Below are positions 18,579 to 26,380 of a DNA stretch of 53,781 nucleotides, piece by piece. Source of the stretch: Yoonia sp. (GTDB lineage Bacteria > Pseudomonadota > Alphaproteobacteria > Rhodobacterales > Rhodobacteraceae). The translations under genes and the position numbers were made by a program. Each line of letters opens with the position of its first letter. The first letter of the stretch is position 1. Location: contig NZ_JAFMHJ010000024.1 in the NCBI RefSeq assembly GCF_017854565.1, positions 1 through 53,781 on the forward strand, in the 5' to 3' direction. The notes under the pieces were generated by a model, which did not search any database, had not been told where the DNA came from, and saw only the letters and a program-made list of their open reading frames with translations.

Positions 18579-18597
18579 CTGATACAAATCTGAAAAC
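18579..18597 (+). promoter_or_regulatory. Candidate Pho box upstream of phnC
   Basis: CTGATAC-AAAT-CTGAAAAC has two CTG-led half-sites at 11-bp spacing. It matches roughly two-thirds of the PhoB consensus (CTGTCATAAATCTGTCAC type) and lies 39 bp before the phnC start. Phosphate control of phn genes is well established elsewhere. Confidence 0.45.
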
Positions 18598-18636
18598 TGA
18601 ACCTGTCAAATAGCCGCTAACCTCAGGAGGGTAGCG

Positions 18637-19455
18637 ATGCTGTTGATAGATAATCTGACCAAGTCGTTTGGTGGGAGCCCCGCCGTGAAATCCGCGACAA
18701 TCGCGGTGAGTGAACCCGCGATGATCGGGATCATTGGCCGCTCCGGTGCCGGCAAATCGACGCTGCTGCGGATGCTGAACCGGCTGACCGATGCGACCTC
18801 CGGGGCCATCACATTCGAAGGCCGCGACATCACCAACCTGCGGGGGTCGGCCAAGCGTCAGTGGCAATCGCAATGCGCGATGATTTTTCAGCAATTCAAT
18901 CTGGTGCCGCGAATGGATGTCGTGTCCAACGTGCTGCACGGTACATTGAACCGCCGGTCCACCATGGCGACGATGTTCAACCTGTATCCGACCGACGATA
19001 TCCACCGCGCAATCGAAATCCTTGATCGGCTTGGCATCGCGCAGCATGCCCCGAAACGCGCCGAGGCTTTGTCCGGCGGTCAGCAGCAGCGCGTCGCGAT
19101 TGCACGCGCATTGATGCAGGACCCCAAGATCATTCTGGCGGATGAACCCATCGCATCGCTTGACCCGATGAATGCGCAGGTCGTGATGCAATCACTGCGC
19201 CGGATTCACGAAGAAGACGGGCGCATGGTCATCGCAAACCTGCACACGCTCGATACCGCCCGTCGGTATTGTGACCGGGTGATCGGGATGCGCGATGGCA
19301 AGATCGTGTTTGATGGCACGCCTGCCCAACTGACGACCGGTGCCGCGCGCGACATCTACGGCGCCGACGACACGTTCTCAGAGGCGGCGACATCGACCGA
19401 AATCGAAACGCTGGATGCGGCAACTGTGCTGATCCGGCAGGCCGAAACTGTCTGA
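18637..19455 (+). CDS. phnC: Phosphonate ABC transporter ATP-binding protein
   Basis: A 272-residue ABC ATPase. Walker A is GRSGAGKST, the Q-loop is [13 protein letters not shown], the signature is [13 protein letters not shown] and Walker B is [11 protein letters not shown]. It energises phosphonate import together with PhnD and the two PhnE permeases. A perfect ribosome-binding site (AGGAGGG) lies 6 nt upstream. It begins the phnCDE1E2 operon. A GC hairpin in the phnC-phnD spacer suggests that the levels of the ATPase and the binding protein are set separately. Confidence 0.95.
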   Translation: MLLIDNLTKSFGGSPAVKSATIAVSEPAMIGIIGRSGAGKSTLLRMLNRLTDATSGAITFEGRDITNLRGSAKRQWQSQCAMIFQQFNLVPRMDVVSNVLHGTLNRRSTMATMFNLYPTDDIHRAIEILDRLGIAQHAPKRAEALSGGQQQRVAIARALMQDPKIILADEPIASLDPMNAQVVMQSLRRIHEEDGRMVIANLHTLDTARRYCDRVIGMRDGKIVFDGTPAQLTTGAARDIYGADDTFSEAATSTEIETLDAATVLIRQAETV

Positions 19456-19476
19456 CAACCCAAGATTTAACCCTGC

Positions 19477-19493
19477 GCCCCGCTGCTCGGGGC
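19477..19493 (+). terminator. Hairpin between phnC and phnD
   Basis: GCCCCG, CTGCT loop, CGGGGC forms a 6-bp GC stem in the 60-bp spacer, with no U tract. It is more likely an mRNA stability or processing element than a full terminator. Confidence 0.4.
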
Positions 19494-19515
19494 CGCATAA
19501 CGAGAGAGAAGACAA

Positions 19516-20427
19516 ATGAAAAACCTGATTGCTGCGGCACTTGCCACGACCGCGCTGACTTCGGCCGTCGTCGCAGAGGGCCACGCCGTGACGGAATTCC
19601 GGATCGGTATTCTGGGCGGTGAGAACGCACAGGATCGTATGAACTCCCACGAGTGTCTGCGCGCCTACACTCAGGCCGAACTGGGCGTCGAGACGCGTCT
19701 GTTTGCCCCTGCCGACTATAACGGTGTGATCCAGGGCCTGCTGGGCGGGACCCTTGATATGGCTTGGCTGGGGGCATCGTCTTATGCCGCCGTCTATCTG
19801 CAGGACCCCGAAGCGGTCGAGCCGGTTTTGGTCAAGATCAACCTTGATGGATCTTACGGCTATCATTCCATCGGGTTCGCCCGTGTCGACAGCGGCGTCA
19901 CATCGCTGGCTGACATGCAGGGCAAGGTGTTTGGCTTTGGTGATCCGAACTCGACGTCGGGCTATCTGATCCCGTCGATCGAAATTCCGCAGGCTGCTGC
20001 CAGTATCACGATGGAATCGGGCGAATATTTCGGTGAGGTCAAGTTCACCGGCGGTCACGAGCAGACCATCGTAGCCGTCGCCAATGGCGATATTGACGGC
20101 GGCGTGACATGGGCCGACGGTCAGGGCGCATGGGAAGACGGCTATAACTCCGGTGCGCTGCGCAAGGCGGTTGATGCGGGTCTGGTCGATATGAATGATA
20201 TCGTGGAAATCTGGCGGTCAAAGCCGATCCCAGAGGGTCCGGTCGTGCTGCGTACATCCCTGCCACAGGACGTCAAAGACCGCATGACAACGCTGGTCGA
20301 TGGTCTTTTCGAGGCCGATCCAGAGTGTGCGTATGGTGTGGCCGCCGGTGACAGCCTTGGCTTTGATCCCATCACGCATGAAGCCTATGTGTCCATCGTC
20401 GAAGCGCGCCGCGCAAAGTCGAATTGA
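19516..20427 (+). CDS. phnD: Phosphonate ABC transporter periplasmic binding protein
   Basis: A 303-residue periplasmic protein with a signal peptide (MKNLIAAALATTALTSAVVA, cleaved about residue 20-23). The mature part begins TEFRIGILGGEN and contains the ligand-region segments DMAWLGASSYAAVY and FGFGDPNSTSGYLIP, both typical of the PhnD family. It captures phosphonates in the periplasm and delivers them to PhnE1/PhnE2. A strong stem-loop with a U-rich tail follows the gene, as is common for binding-protein genes that need higher expression than their permeases. Confidence 0.95.
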   Translation: MKNLIAAALATTALTSAVVAEGHAVTEFRIGILGGENAQDRMNSHECLRAYTQAELGVETRLFAPADYNGVIQGLLGGTLDMAWLGASSYAAVYLQDPEAVEPVLVKINLDGSYGYHSIGFARVDSGVTSLADMQGKVFGFGDPNSTSGYLIPSIEIPQAAASITMESGEYFGEVKFTGGHEQTIVAVANGDIDGGVTWADGQGAWEDGYNSGALRKAVDAGLVDMNDIVEIWRSKPIPEGPVVLRTSLPQDVKDRMTTLVDGLFEADPECAYGVAAGDSLGFDPITHEAYVSIVEARRAKSN

Positions 20428-20451
20428 TCCAAGTAATTTCATAACGGTCTG

Positions 20452-20479
20452 CAGGTCCCGGAGTGTGTTCCGGGGCCTG
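20452..20479 (+). terminator. Stem-loop after phnD
   Basis: CAGGTCCCGGA / TCCGGGGCCTG (11 bp with one A-C mismatch position) and a 6-nt loop, followed by TAATTTT. It is probably a partial terminator that lets phnD be expressed above phnE1E2. Confidence 0.55.
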
Positions 20480-20502
20480 TAATTTTATGTGGGGACACGA
20501 CG

Positions 20503-21375
20503 ATGGCAGAGTTGCAAAGCGCGGGCGACATCAAGACTGAATATTTGGCGCAGATGCGTTCAAAACGGGTGATGAACCTGATTTTGCTTCTCGTTTTCGT
20601 GGCGCTGATGCTGGCGGGCTTTCAGACCGCGAATGACCGCAATGCGGGCGGGTTCTGGGATGGGCTGCCCAACATCTTTGATTTCCCCGCCGATGTCATT
20701 GGCGAAGCGATCGCGCGCGCGCCTCTGCTGCCGGGCTATTTCGTCAAATACTTCCCTTCGCTGATCGAGACGATCAATATCGCCGGTGCCGCGACCCTGC
20801 TGGGGGCGATGATCGGCTTGGTGATGTCGCTTTTGGTGACCCGGGGTCTGGCGCCGGTGCCGTGGCTGGTTGGCCCGTTGCGCCGGATTTTGGATATCTT
20901 GCGCGCCGTGCCCGAAATCGTGATCGCGCTGGTCCTGATCTTTTTGCTGGGCGGTGGTCCGGTGCCTGCGATGATTGCAATCGCGCTGCATACAGTGGGC
21001 GCGCTGGGCAAGCTGTTTTCGGAAGTGAACGAAAACGCATCGCTCAAACCCATTGAGGGGCTCGCGTCGGTTGGGGCGGGCTGGGTGCAGCGGATGTGGC
21101 TGGGCGTCGTGCCGCAGGTCGCGCCCAATTACCTGAGCTATGCCCTGTTGCGGTTCGAGATCAACATTCGCGCTTCGGCCATTCTGGGGTTCGTCGGCGC
21201 GGGTGGTATCGGCTACGACCTGCGCAACACGATGAGCTGGGGACAGGGCAAGTTCGACGAGGCGGCGGCGATCTTCTTGTTGCTGTTTGGCACGATTGTC
21301 GTGGTCGATCAGGTTTCAAGCTTCTTACGCAACCGCCTGACTCACGGCGCAAAAAACCAAGAGGCGCACCCATGA
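20503..21375 (+). CDS. phnE: Phosphonate ABC transporter permease 1
   Basis: A 290-residue inner-membrane permease (PhnE family, BPD_transp_1 domain). A first membrane helix at about 25-43 is followed by a periplasmic stretch and a 5-helix core. The ATPase-contact (EAA) loop is in the region EGLASVGAGWVQRMWLGVVPQ. It pairs with the second PhnE. The stop overlaps the phnE2 start (ATGA), so the two are made in step. Confidence 0.92.
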   Translation: MAELQSAGDIKTEYLAQMRSKRVMNLILLLVFVALMLAGFQTANDRNAGGFWDGLPNIFDFPADVIGEAIARAPLLPGYFVKYFPSLIETINIAGAATLLGAMIGLVMSLLVTRGLAPVPWLVGPLRRILDILRAVPEIVIALVLIFLLGGGPVPAMIAIALHTVGALGKLFSEVNENASLKPIEGLASVGAGWVQRMWLGVVPQVAPNYLSYALLRFEINIRASAILGFVGAGGIGYDLRNTMSWGQGKFDEAAAIFLLLFGTIVVVDQVSSFLRNRLTHGAKNQEAHP

Positions 21376-22670
21376 CCGTTATGCTTTTGCAGCCGCAGAC
21401 AATCGCCCGGTTCCGCCGCAAGCGGCTGACCGCCATGGCCGTGCCGGTGGTGATTATTGCCTATTTCACCTACATCTTTGTGGCATTCGACATGGCCGGT
21501 CTGGCGGACCGGGTCAGCGTGGAGAATGCCCGCACGTTGGTGTCCGACATCTATAGCTACAAAACCCATGTGGCCCGCGACAACCGGACCGGCGACGTAA
21601 TCGTGTCGATCGAAGGCGAACGCAAGGGCGAATACCCGCAGGGCAGCGCCCCTGACTGGGTCACCTTGGGCGATGATACGGTGATTGATCTTGGCGCCGG
21701 CCATGTCGTGACATTTGGCGCGCAGGTGACGTATGACGTGCCGGGCTACGGGCGTATCGTGACCACACCGGGCAGCAGCGGCGTGAATGCGGTGCTGCCT
21801 GCGGGTGATCTGCCTGACTGGATCAGCGCGTCCAAGAACCGGATATCCGTGACCACCGATGCGGGCCGCGTCACCGTCACCCGCAACCGTGCAGAGGTGT
21901 TTCGCTATGCGCTGGGATGGGAGTTGTTCTTTTTCACGCTCGACAGCCCCTACTACGGCCTCAGCCTTGGCGAGGTAACCAGCCGGGCATTCACCGGCGA
22001 GGCGGGCGCGATCTGGGATGCGTTTTGGTCCAACAAGATGTGGCGCCACGGCGATGTTGCCTGGGCCTTGGTCGAGACGATCCTGATGGCGTTTCTGGGC
22101 ACGTTCGGCGCGGCGATCGTGGCCTTGCCGCTGGGGTTCCTCGCGGCCAAGAATTTCACCCCATTGGGCAGCTTGCGGTTTGTGGCGCGGCGGCTGTTTG
22201 ATTTTCTGCGCGGCGTTGACGGGTTGATTTGGACAATTGTGTTGTCGCGCGCCTATGGCCCCGGCCCATTGACGGGGGCGCTGGCGATCCTGCTGACCGA
22301 TACCGGGTCCTTCGGCAAGATGTTCTCCGAGGCGCTGGAAAATGTGGATGACAAGCAAATCGAAGGGATTACCTCGACAGGGGCCAAGCCGTTGCAGCGC
22401 TATCGCTTTGGGGTGATCCCGCAGATCACGCCGATATTGCTCAGTCAGGTTCTGTATTATCTGGAATCCAACACGCGCTCTGCGACGATCATCGGCGCCA
22501 TCACGGGCGGTGGCATCGGCTTGCTGCTGACGCAGGCGATCATCACCCAAAAGGACTGGGAAGAGGTGACGTATTACATCGTCCTGATTATTGTGATGGT
22601 CATGATGATGGACACCTTTTCGGGGTGGCTGCGGCGCAAGCTGATCAAGGGCAAAGAGGGTGGACACTGA
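21372..22670 (+). CDS. phnE: Phosphonate ABC transporter permease 2, with large periplasmic insert
   Basis: A 432-residue PhnE paralogue. The first helix lies at about residues 22-42. It is followed by roughly 140 residues of non-hydrophobic, beta-strand-like sequence (from about SVENARTLVSD to ISVTTDAGRVTV) before the usual permease core. The EAA loop is in EGITSTGAKPLQRYRFGVIPQ. The open frame extends upstream inside phnE1, but the ATG overlapping the phnE1 stop is the real start. Usual PhnE proteins are about 260-290 residues, so the insert is notable; its function is unknown, perhaps contact with PhnD. Confidence 0.92.
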   Translation: MTVMLLQPQTIARFRRKRLTAMAVPVVIIAYFTYIFVAFDMAGLADRVSVENARTLVSDIYSYKTHVARDNRTGDVIVSIEGERKGEYPQGSAPDWVTLGDDTVIDLGAGHVVTFGAQVTYDVPGYGRIVTTPGSSGVNAVLPAGDLPDWISASKNRISVTTDAGRVTVTRNRAEVFRYALGWELFFFTLDSPYYGLSLGEVTSRAFTGEAGAIWDAFWSNKMWRHGDVAWALVETILMAFLGTFGAAIVALPLGFLAAKNFTPLGSLRFVARRLFDFLRGVDGLIWTIVLSRAYGPGPLTGALAILLTDTGSFGKMFSEALENVDDKQIEGITSTGAKPLQRYRFGVIPQITPILLSQVLYYLESNTRSATIIGAITGGGIGLLLTQAIITQKDWEEVTYYIVLIIVMVMMMDTFSGWLRRKLIKGKEGGH

Positions 22671-22672
22671 CC

Positions 22673-23287
22673 ATGGCGCGATTAACCAAAGATGCACCGT
22701 TCGTGCATCCCGACTGCGATATCACCGACAGCACATTTGGCCGCTTTACCGAAGTCGGGCGCGGGACCCGGATGGCGCATGCGCATATGGGCGACTATTC
22801 CTATTGCGACCGATATGCCGACATTGCCAATGCCGATATCGGCAAGTTTTCGAATATCGCCAGCTATGTGCGTATCGGGGCCACGGATCACCCGATGGAC
22901 AAGGCAAGCTTGCATCACTTTCACTACCGCTCGGCTGATTATTTTGATGATTCGGCGCAGGACACGGCATGGTTCGCCCATCGCCGCAGCCGGCGTTCCG
23001 TCATCGGCCATGACACGTGGATCGGCCATGGCGCGCAGATCCGGCCCGACGTGACGCTGGGGCATGGCTGCGTCGTGGCCGGTGGCGCGATCGTCACCAA
23101 AGACGTGCCGCCCTACATGATCGTGGCGGGCATTCCGGCGGTGCCGCTGCGCGCGCGGTATCCGGACGGTATTGCCGACCGGATGATGGCGCTGGCTTGG
23201 TGGGACTGGTCGCACGACCGTTTGCACGCGGCGCTGGATGATTTCCGCGCGCTGGAGGCCACGGCCTTCCTTGAGAAATACGCCTGA
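22673..23287 (+). CDS. Phosphonate-cluster hexapeptide acetyltransferase-like protein
   Basis: A 204-residue left-handed beta-helix protein of the LbetaH/xenobiotic acetyltransferase group. It shows hexapeptide-type repeats (DCDITDSTFGRFTEVG, then IGHDTWIGHGAQIRPDVTLGHGCVVAGGAIV). This subfamily recurs in phn operons of proteobacteria and is annotated as a phosphonate metabolism protein. Its substrate is not established; acetylation of an aminophosphonate, as PhnO does with a different fold, is a fair guess. It follows phnE2 by 2 bp. Its stop codon abuts the stop codon of the convergent phnM paralogue with no spacer. Confidence 0.82.
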   Translation: MARLTKDAPFVHPDCDITDSTFGRFTEVGRGTRMAHAHMGDYSYCDRYADIANADIGKFSNIASYVRIGATDHPMDKASLHHFHYRSADYFDDSAQDTAWFAHRRSRRSVIGHDTWIGHGAQIRPDVTLGHGCVVAGGAIVTKDVPPYMIVAGIPAVPLRARYPDGIADRMMALAWWDWSHDRLHAALDDFRALEATAFLEKYA

Positions 23288-24490
23288 TTATTCTGCGGCA
23301 AGCCGAAAGTCTTGGTGCGTCTGGCAAAGCCGGTGGGCCACGCCTGCTGCCAGATACGACCAGCAACCAGCGACCATGGTCCCTTCGATCTGGCGGGTCT
23401 GTGCGTTCACAATGACCAGATCCGCGCGCCGTCCGGCGGCCAGCGTGCCCCGATCCTTCAGGCCCATGATCCGCGCCGGATTGGCGGATATCATCGCCCA
23501 TGCCTGCGCAAGATCAATCACCCCGGTGTCGGCCAACACAAAGGCCGCCTGTGCCAGCGTTGGGTAATGATAGTCCGACACCAGCACATCGCACAGCCCG
23601 TCCCGAATCAACGTGCTGGCCGCGATATTACCCGCCTGCGATCCGCCTCGCACGACGTTTGGCGCACCCATGATCACCGGATCACGCCATGTCTTGGCAA
23701 GAGCGGCCGCACTGCGGTGGGTCGGGAATTCGCATATCTTGGCGCCGATCATCGCGTAATATTCACGCGTGCGCCCGTCCGCATCGTCATGGCTGCCATA
23801 GCGAACGCCCAAGCTGTCAAAGGCGCTGGCAAGGTTGCACAGATGGCGGGGCACCTGCGGCGTCAGGTCCTGCGCGGCGGCGACCAGCGCCATATGCGCG
23901 GCCAGACTGCGGCCCGTGCGCGCGGCCCAATGCGCCGCCCGTTCTGGATGGGTGCGCGCCATATCGACAGCTTCATCAAGGTGGTTGTTGAAGATGACAT
24001 AGTCGATGCCATAGGTCCGTATCGCGGCGATCAGCCGATCCTGGGTATCGACGGTATGGGTTTCACAACGAATTTGCACCCGCAGGTCGGTCAACATTAG
24101 GGCCTTGTAGGCCTGATGCGCCGCCAGAAACGTTTCCGCAAAATCGGGCCCGCGCGTGCCGCCTTCCCATGACCAGCTTTGCGCCATCCACGCCGTTGTC
24201 ACCCCATTGGCGGCAGCATCACGGTCAGTGCCCGCCAGACCCAGCGAGATCGGAAAAGGGGCGGTCGGGCGCGGCGCGATATGATGTTCGAACGCATCGC
24301 CATGCAGGTCGATAATCCCCGGCAGGACGTAGTAGTCGGTCAGATCAAGTTGCGTGTTCGCCGCGGCAGGGTCGTCACTGACGTAGCCGCCCGTGACGGT
24401 AATATCGCCCGCTGCGATCTGACCACCGCGCAAGACCTGTGCGCCGGTAAAGGAAAGTTGGGAAATCGGATAAGTCATTTGAATGGCCAC
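23288..24490 (-). CDS. Divergent PhnM-like amidohydrolase (second phnM paralogue)
   Basis: A 400-residue amidohydrolase-superfamily protein related to PhnM (alpha-D-ribose 1-methylphosphonate 5-triphosphate diphosphatase). Likely metal and substrate motifs are kept: DLHGDAFEHHIAPRP, YGSHDDAD, GAPNVVRGGSQAGN and VSDYHYPT. It differs from the canonical copy at 31014, which has ELHTDNLERHMAPRP, MDHTPGQRQF and SSDYVPAS; here the MDHTPGQ block is absent. It probably hydrolyses a related but different substrate, or the same one with altered kinetics. It lies downstream of phnF on the same strand. Confidence 0.8.
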   Translation of the reverse strand: MAIQMTYPISQLSFTGAQVLRGGQIAAGDITVTGGYVSDDPAAANTQLDLTDYYVLPGIIDLHGDAFEHHIAPRPTAPFPISLGLAGTDRDAAANGVTTAWMAQSWSWEGGTRGPDFAETFLAAHQAYKALMLTDLRVQIRCETHTVDTQDRLIAAIRTYGIDYVIFNNHLDEAVDMARTHPERAAHWAARTGRSLAAHMALVAAAQDLTPQVPRHLCNLASAFDSLGVRYGSHDDADGRTREYYAMIGAKICEFPTHRSAAALAKTWRDPVIMGAPNVVRGGSQAGNIAASTLIRDGLCDVLVSDYHYPTLAQAAFVLADTGVIDLAQAWAMISANPARIMGLKDRGTLAAGRRADLVIVNAQTRQIEGTMVAGCWSYLAAGVAHRLCQTHQDFRLAAE

Positions 24491-24548
24491 CTGAGAATTC
24501 TTTCAGGTTGTATGCCAGCGCGATGTATCGCCCTTGTGACAGTGCCGT

Positions 24549-25259
24549 TTACTGTTCGTTAACAATAAGGCTCACCCTGTCGCCGGCAAACCATGTGTGG
24601 CCGTATTCGACAGGCGCGCCGTCGGGATCAATGTTGATGGCGACTGTGCGCAAGATCGGTGCGTGTTCGGCGATCCGCAGGTGCAGCGCCTGCGTCGCGG
24701 TGGCCAGTTTCGCGGTCAGCCGTGTCGTGATGCGAGTATAATCCGATACCCCCTGACGCGCCAGCGCCGCCGTCACCGATTTTGTCTCGTCAAGATCGGC
24801 CAGCAGTCCGGGGAAACGTGCCGCAGGGAAAATACTGCGAAAAACTGCGATGGGCTGCGCATCGGCGAGCGACAGACCCTCGCAGGCATGCACCTGCGCC
24901 CCAGGTGCCAGGGCCAGGGCATCTGCTTCGCGCGTGTCGGCGGTACGGGTTTCCAGCGTCAGAATCGTTTTCGCGGCAGTGCGCCCGGCGGCGGCAAGGT
25001 TCTGGTGAAACCGCACCCGCCGTCCGATAGGGTAATCTGTCGGCGTCTGCGCCACAAAGACCCCCGAACCGCGCCGCGCGTGCAGCAACCCATCGTCGGC
25101 CATCGCCCCCAAGGCCCGGCGGACCGTATGCCGGTTCACGCCGAAACGATGCGCCAACTCTGCCTCGGTGGGCAGTTTGTCGCCCGGCCCATACCGCCCT
25201 TCGGCGATGTCGTGGGTCAGGGTGGCGGCGATGGATGTCCAGATTGCGGTGCGGGCCAT
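24549..25259 (-). CDS. phnF: GntR/HutC-family phosphonate regulator
   Basis: A 236-residue GntR-type repressor. The N-terminal winged helix spans about residues 8-75 (KLPTEAELAHRFGVNRHTVRRALGAMADDGLL), followed by a UTRA ligand-binding domain. It diverges from phnG across a 105-bp spacer holding TTGTCTA/TAGACAA half-sites, so it probably represses the C-P lyase operon and itself. The start at 25259 overlaps no other gene. The effector is unknown; a phosphonate or phosphoribosyl intermediate is plausible. Confidence 0.88.
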   Translation of the reverse strand: MARTAIWTSIAATLTHDIAEGRYGPGDKLPTEAELAHRFGVNRHTVRRALGAMADDGLLHARRGSGVFVAQTPTDYPIGRRVRFHQNLAAAGRTAAKTILTLETRTADTREADALALAPGAQVHACEGLSLADAQPIAVFRSIFPAARFPGLLADLDETKSVTAALARQGVSDYTRITTRLTAKLATATQALHLRIAEHAPILRTVAINIDPDGAPVEYGHTWFAGDRVSLIVNEQ

Positions 25260-25319
25260 GGTGTCACGAAAACTTCACACTAAGGGGGATTGCGGCGGCG
25301 GGGTCTTACGCTCTAAGAG

Positions 25320-25347
25320 TTGTCTAGTTGTATATTAAAGTAGACAA
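25320..25347. promoter_or_regulatory. Candidate PhnF operator between phnF and phnG
   Basis: TTGTCTA (25320-25326) and TAGACAA (25341-25347) are exact inverted repeats 14 bp apart, and a third related half-site, TGTCTAG (25358-25364), abuts the phnG ATG. The 14-bp gap between arms is AT-rich and may hold the phnG promoter -10 region. Assignment to PhnF rests on position. Confidence 0.5.
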
Positions 25348-25364
25348 ACCTGCAAGGTGTCTAG

Positions 25365-25820
25365 ATGAACATGATGATTGATCCAAATACCGACCGCAAA
25401 GCCTGGATGGGCCTGTTGGCCAAAGCCTGCGCCGCCGATCTGGCCCGCTACTGGGAAAGGTTCGGCGCGATGCCGGACCATGTTCTCTTGCGCGCCCCTG
25501 AAATTGGCGGCGTCATGGTGCGTGGCCGCGCCGGTGCCGTAGGCGCCGCATTTAATCTGGGCGAAATGACCGTCACCCGCTGTTCGGTCAAACTTGCCGA
25601 TGGCGCGGTAGGCCATGCCTATGTGCAGGGGCGCGACAAGGACAAGGCGCTGCAGGCCGCGTTGATTGATGCGCTGATGCAAACCGCCGCCGCACCCCAG
25701 ATAGAGGCCCGGATACTGGCGCCGTTGCGCGACACTATTGCCGCCGTCAAGGCGACGCGGGCAGCCAAGGCGGCCGCGACCAAGGTTGAGTTTTTCACGA
25801 TGATGCGAGGGGAAGACTGA
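25365..25820 (+). CDS. phnG: C-P lyase core complex subunit PhnG
   Basis: A 151-residue protein of the PhnG family, part of the PhnGHIJ core complex that attaches the phosphonate to the ribose of ATP and then cleaves the C-P bond. Typical segments are RKAWMGLLAKA near the start and PEIGGVMVRGRAGAVGAAFNLGEMTVTRCSVKL. It is first in the phnGHIJKL-phnN operon. AAGGTG lies just upstream of the ATG. The stop overlaps the phnH start by one base (TGATG). Confidence 0.95.
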   Translation: MNMMIDPNTDRKAWMGLLAKACAADLARYWERFGAMPDHVLLRAPEIGGVMVRGRAGAVGAAFNLGEMTVTRCSVKLADGAVGHAYVQGRDKDKALQAALIDALMQTAAAPQIEARILAPLRDTIAAVKATRAAKAAATKVEFFTMMRGED

Positions 25821-26380
25821 TGCAAGTCACAGCACTTGAAGGTGGATTTGGCAACGCGCCTATTGATTCCGCCCACGCATTTCGGGGCGTGATGAATGCC
25901 ATGGCGCGACCCGGCACGATCCATGATCTGGCTGGCGCGACCCCACCGGCCCCTTTGTCCGTCGCCGCTGGCGTGGTGTTGCTGACGCTCTGCGATCCCG
26001 ATACGCCGGTCTTTCTGGCCCCAAGCCGCGACACGCAGGCGTTGCGCGACTGGATCACCTTTCACACAGGCGCGCCGTTTTCGGGGCCGGATCAGGCCGT
26101 CTTTGCCGTTGGCGCATGGGACGAACTGCCGTTGACCAGCTTTCCGATCGGCACATCGCAATACCCCGACCGGTCCACGACCCTGATCGTCGAGCTTCCT
26201 GCGCTGGATAACACCGGTGCAACCCTGCGCGGTCCGGGCATCGCAGAAAGCGCACAGCTTTCCTTGCCTGATCTTGCGCCACTTCAGGGCAACGCGACGC
26301 TGTTCCCGCTGGGGCTTGATTTTATGTTCACCTGCCAAAGCCGCCTTGCCGCTTTGCCACGCACGACAAAGGTGTCTTGA
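25820..26380 (+). CDS. phnH: C-P lyase core complex subunit PhnH
   Basis: A 186-residue PhnH, a structural subunit of the C-P lyase core with a PLP-transferase-like fold but no catalytic role known. The N-terminal AFRGVMNAMARPGTIHDL and the central TLCDPDTPVFLA are hallmarks of the family. It is coupled to its neighbours by one-base stop/start overlaps on both sides (TGATG). Confidence 0.95.
   Translation: MQVTALEGGFGNAPIDSAHAFRGVMNAMARPGTIHDLAGATPPAPLSVAAGVVLLTLCDPDTPVFLAPSRDTQALRDWITFHTGAPFSGPDQAVFAVGAWDELPLTSFPIGTSQYPDRSTTLIVELPALDNTGATLRGPGIAESAQLSLPDLAPLQGNATLFPLGLDFMFTCQSRLAALPRTTKVS

Noticed and set aside
21342..22697. Open frame of 451 codons antisense to phnE2
   Set aside because: Composition is His/Gln/Arg-rich without any domain; phnE2 on the plus strand is a clear permease.
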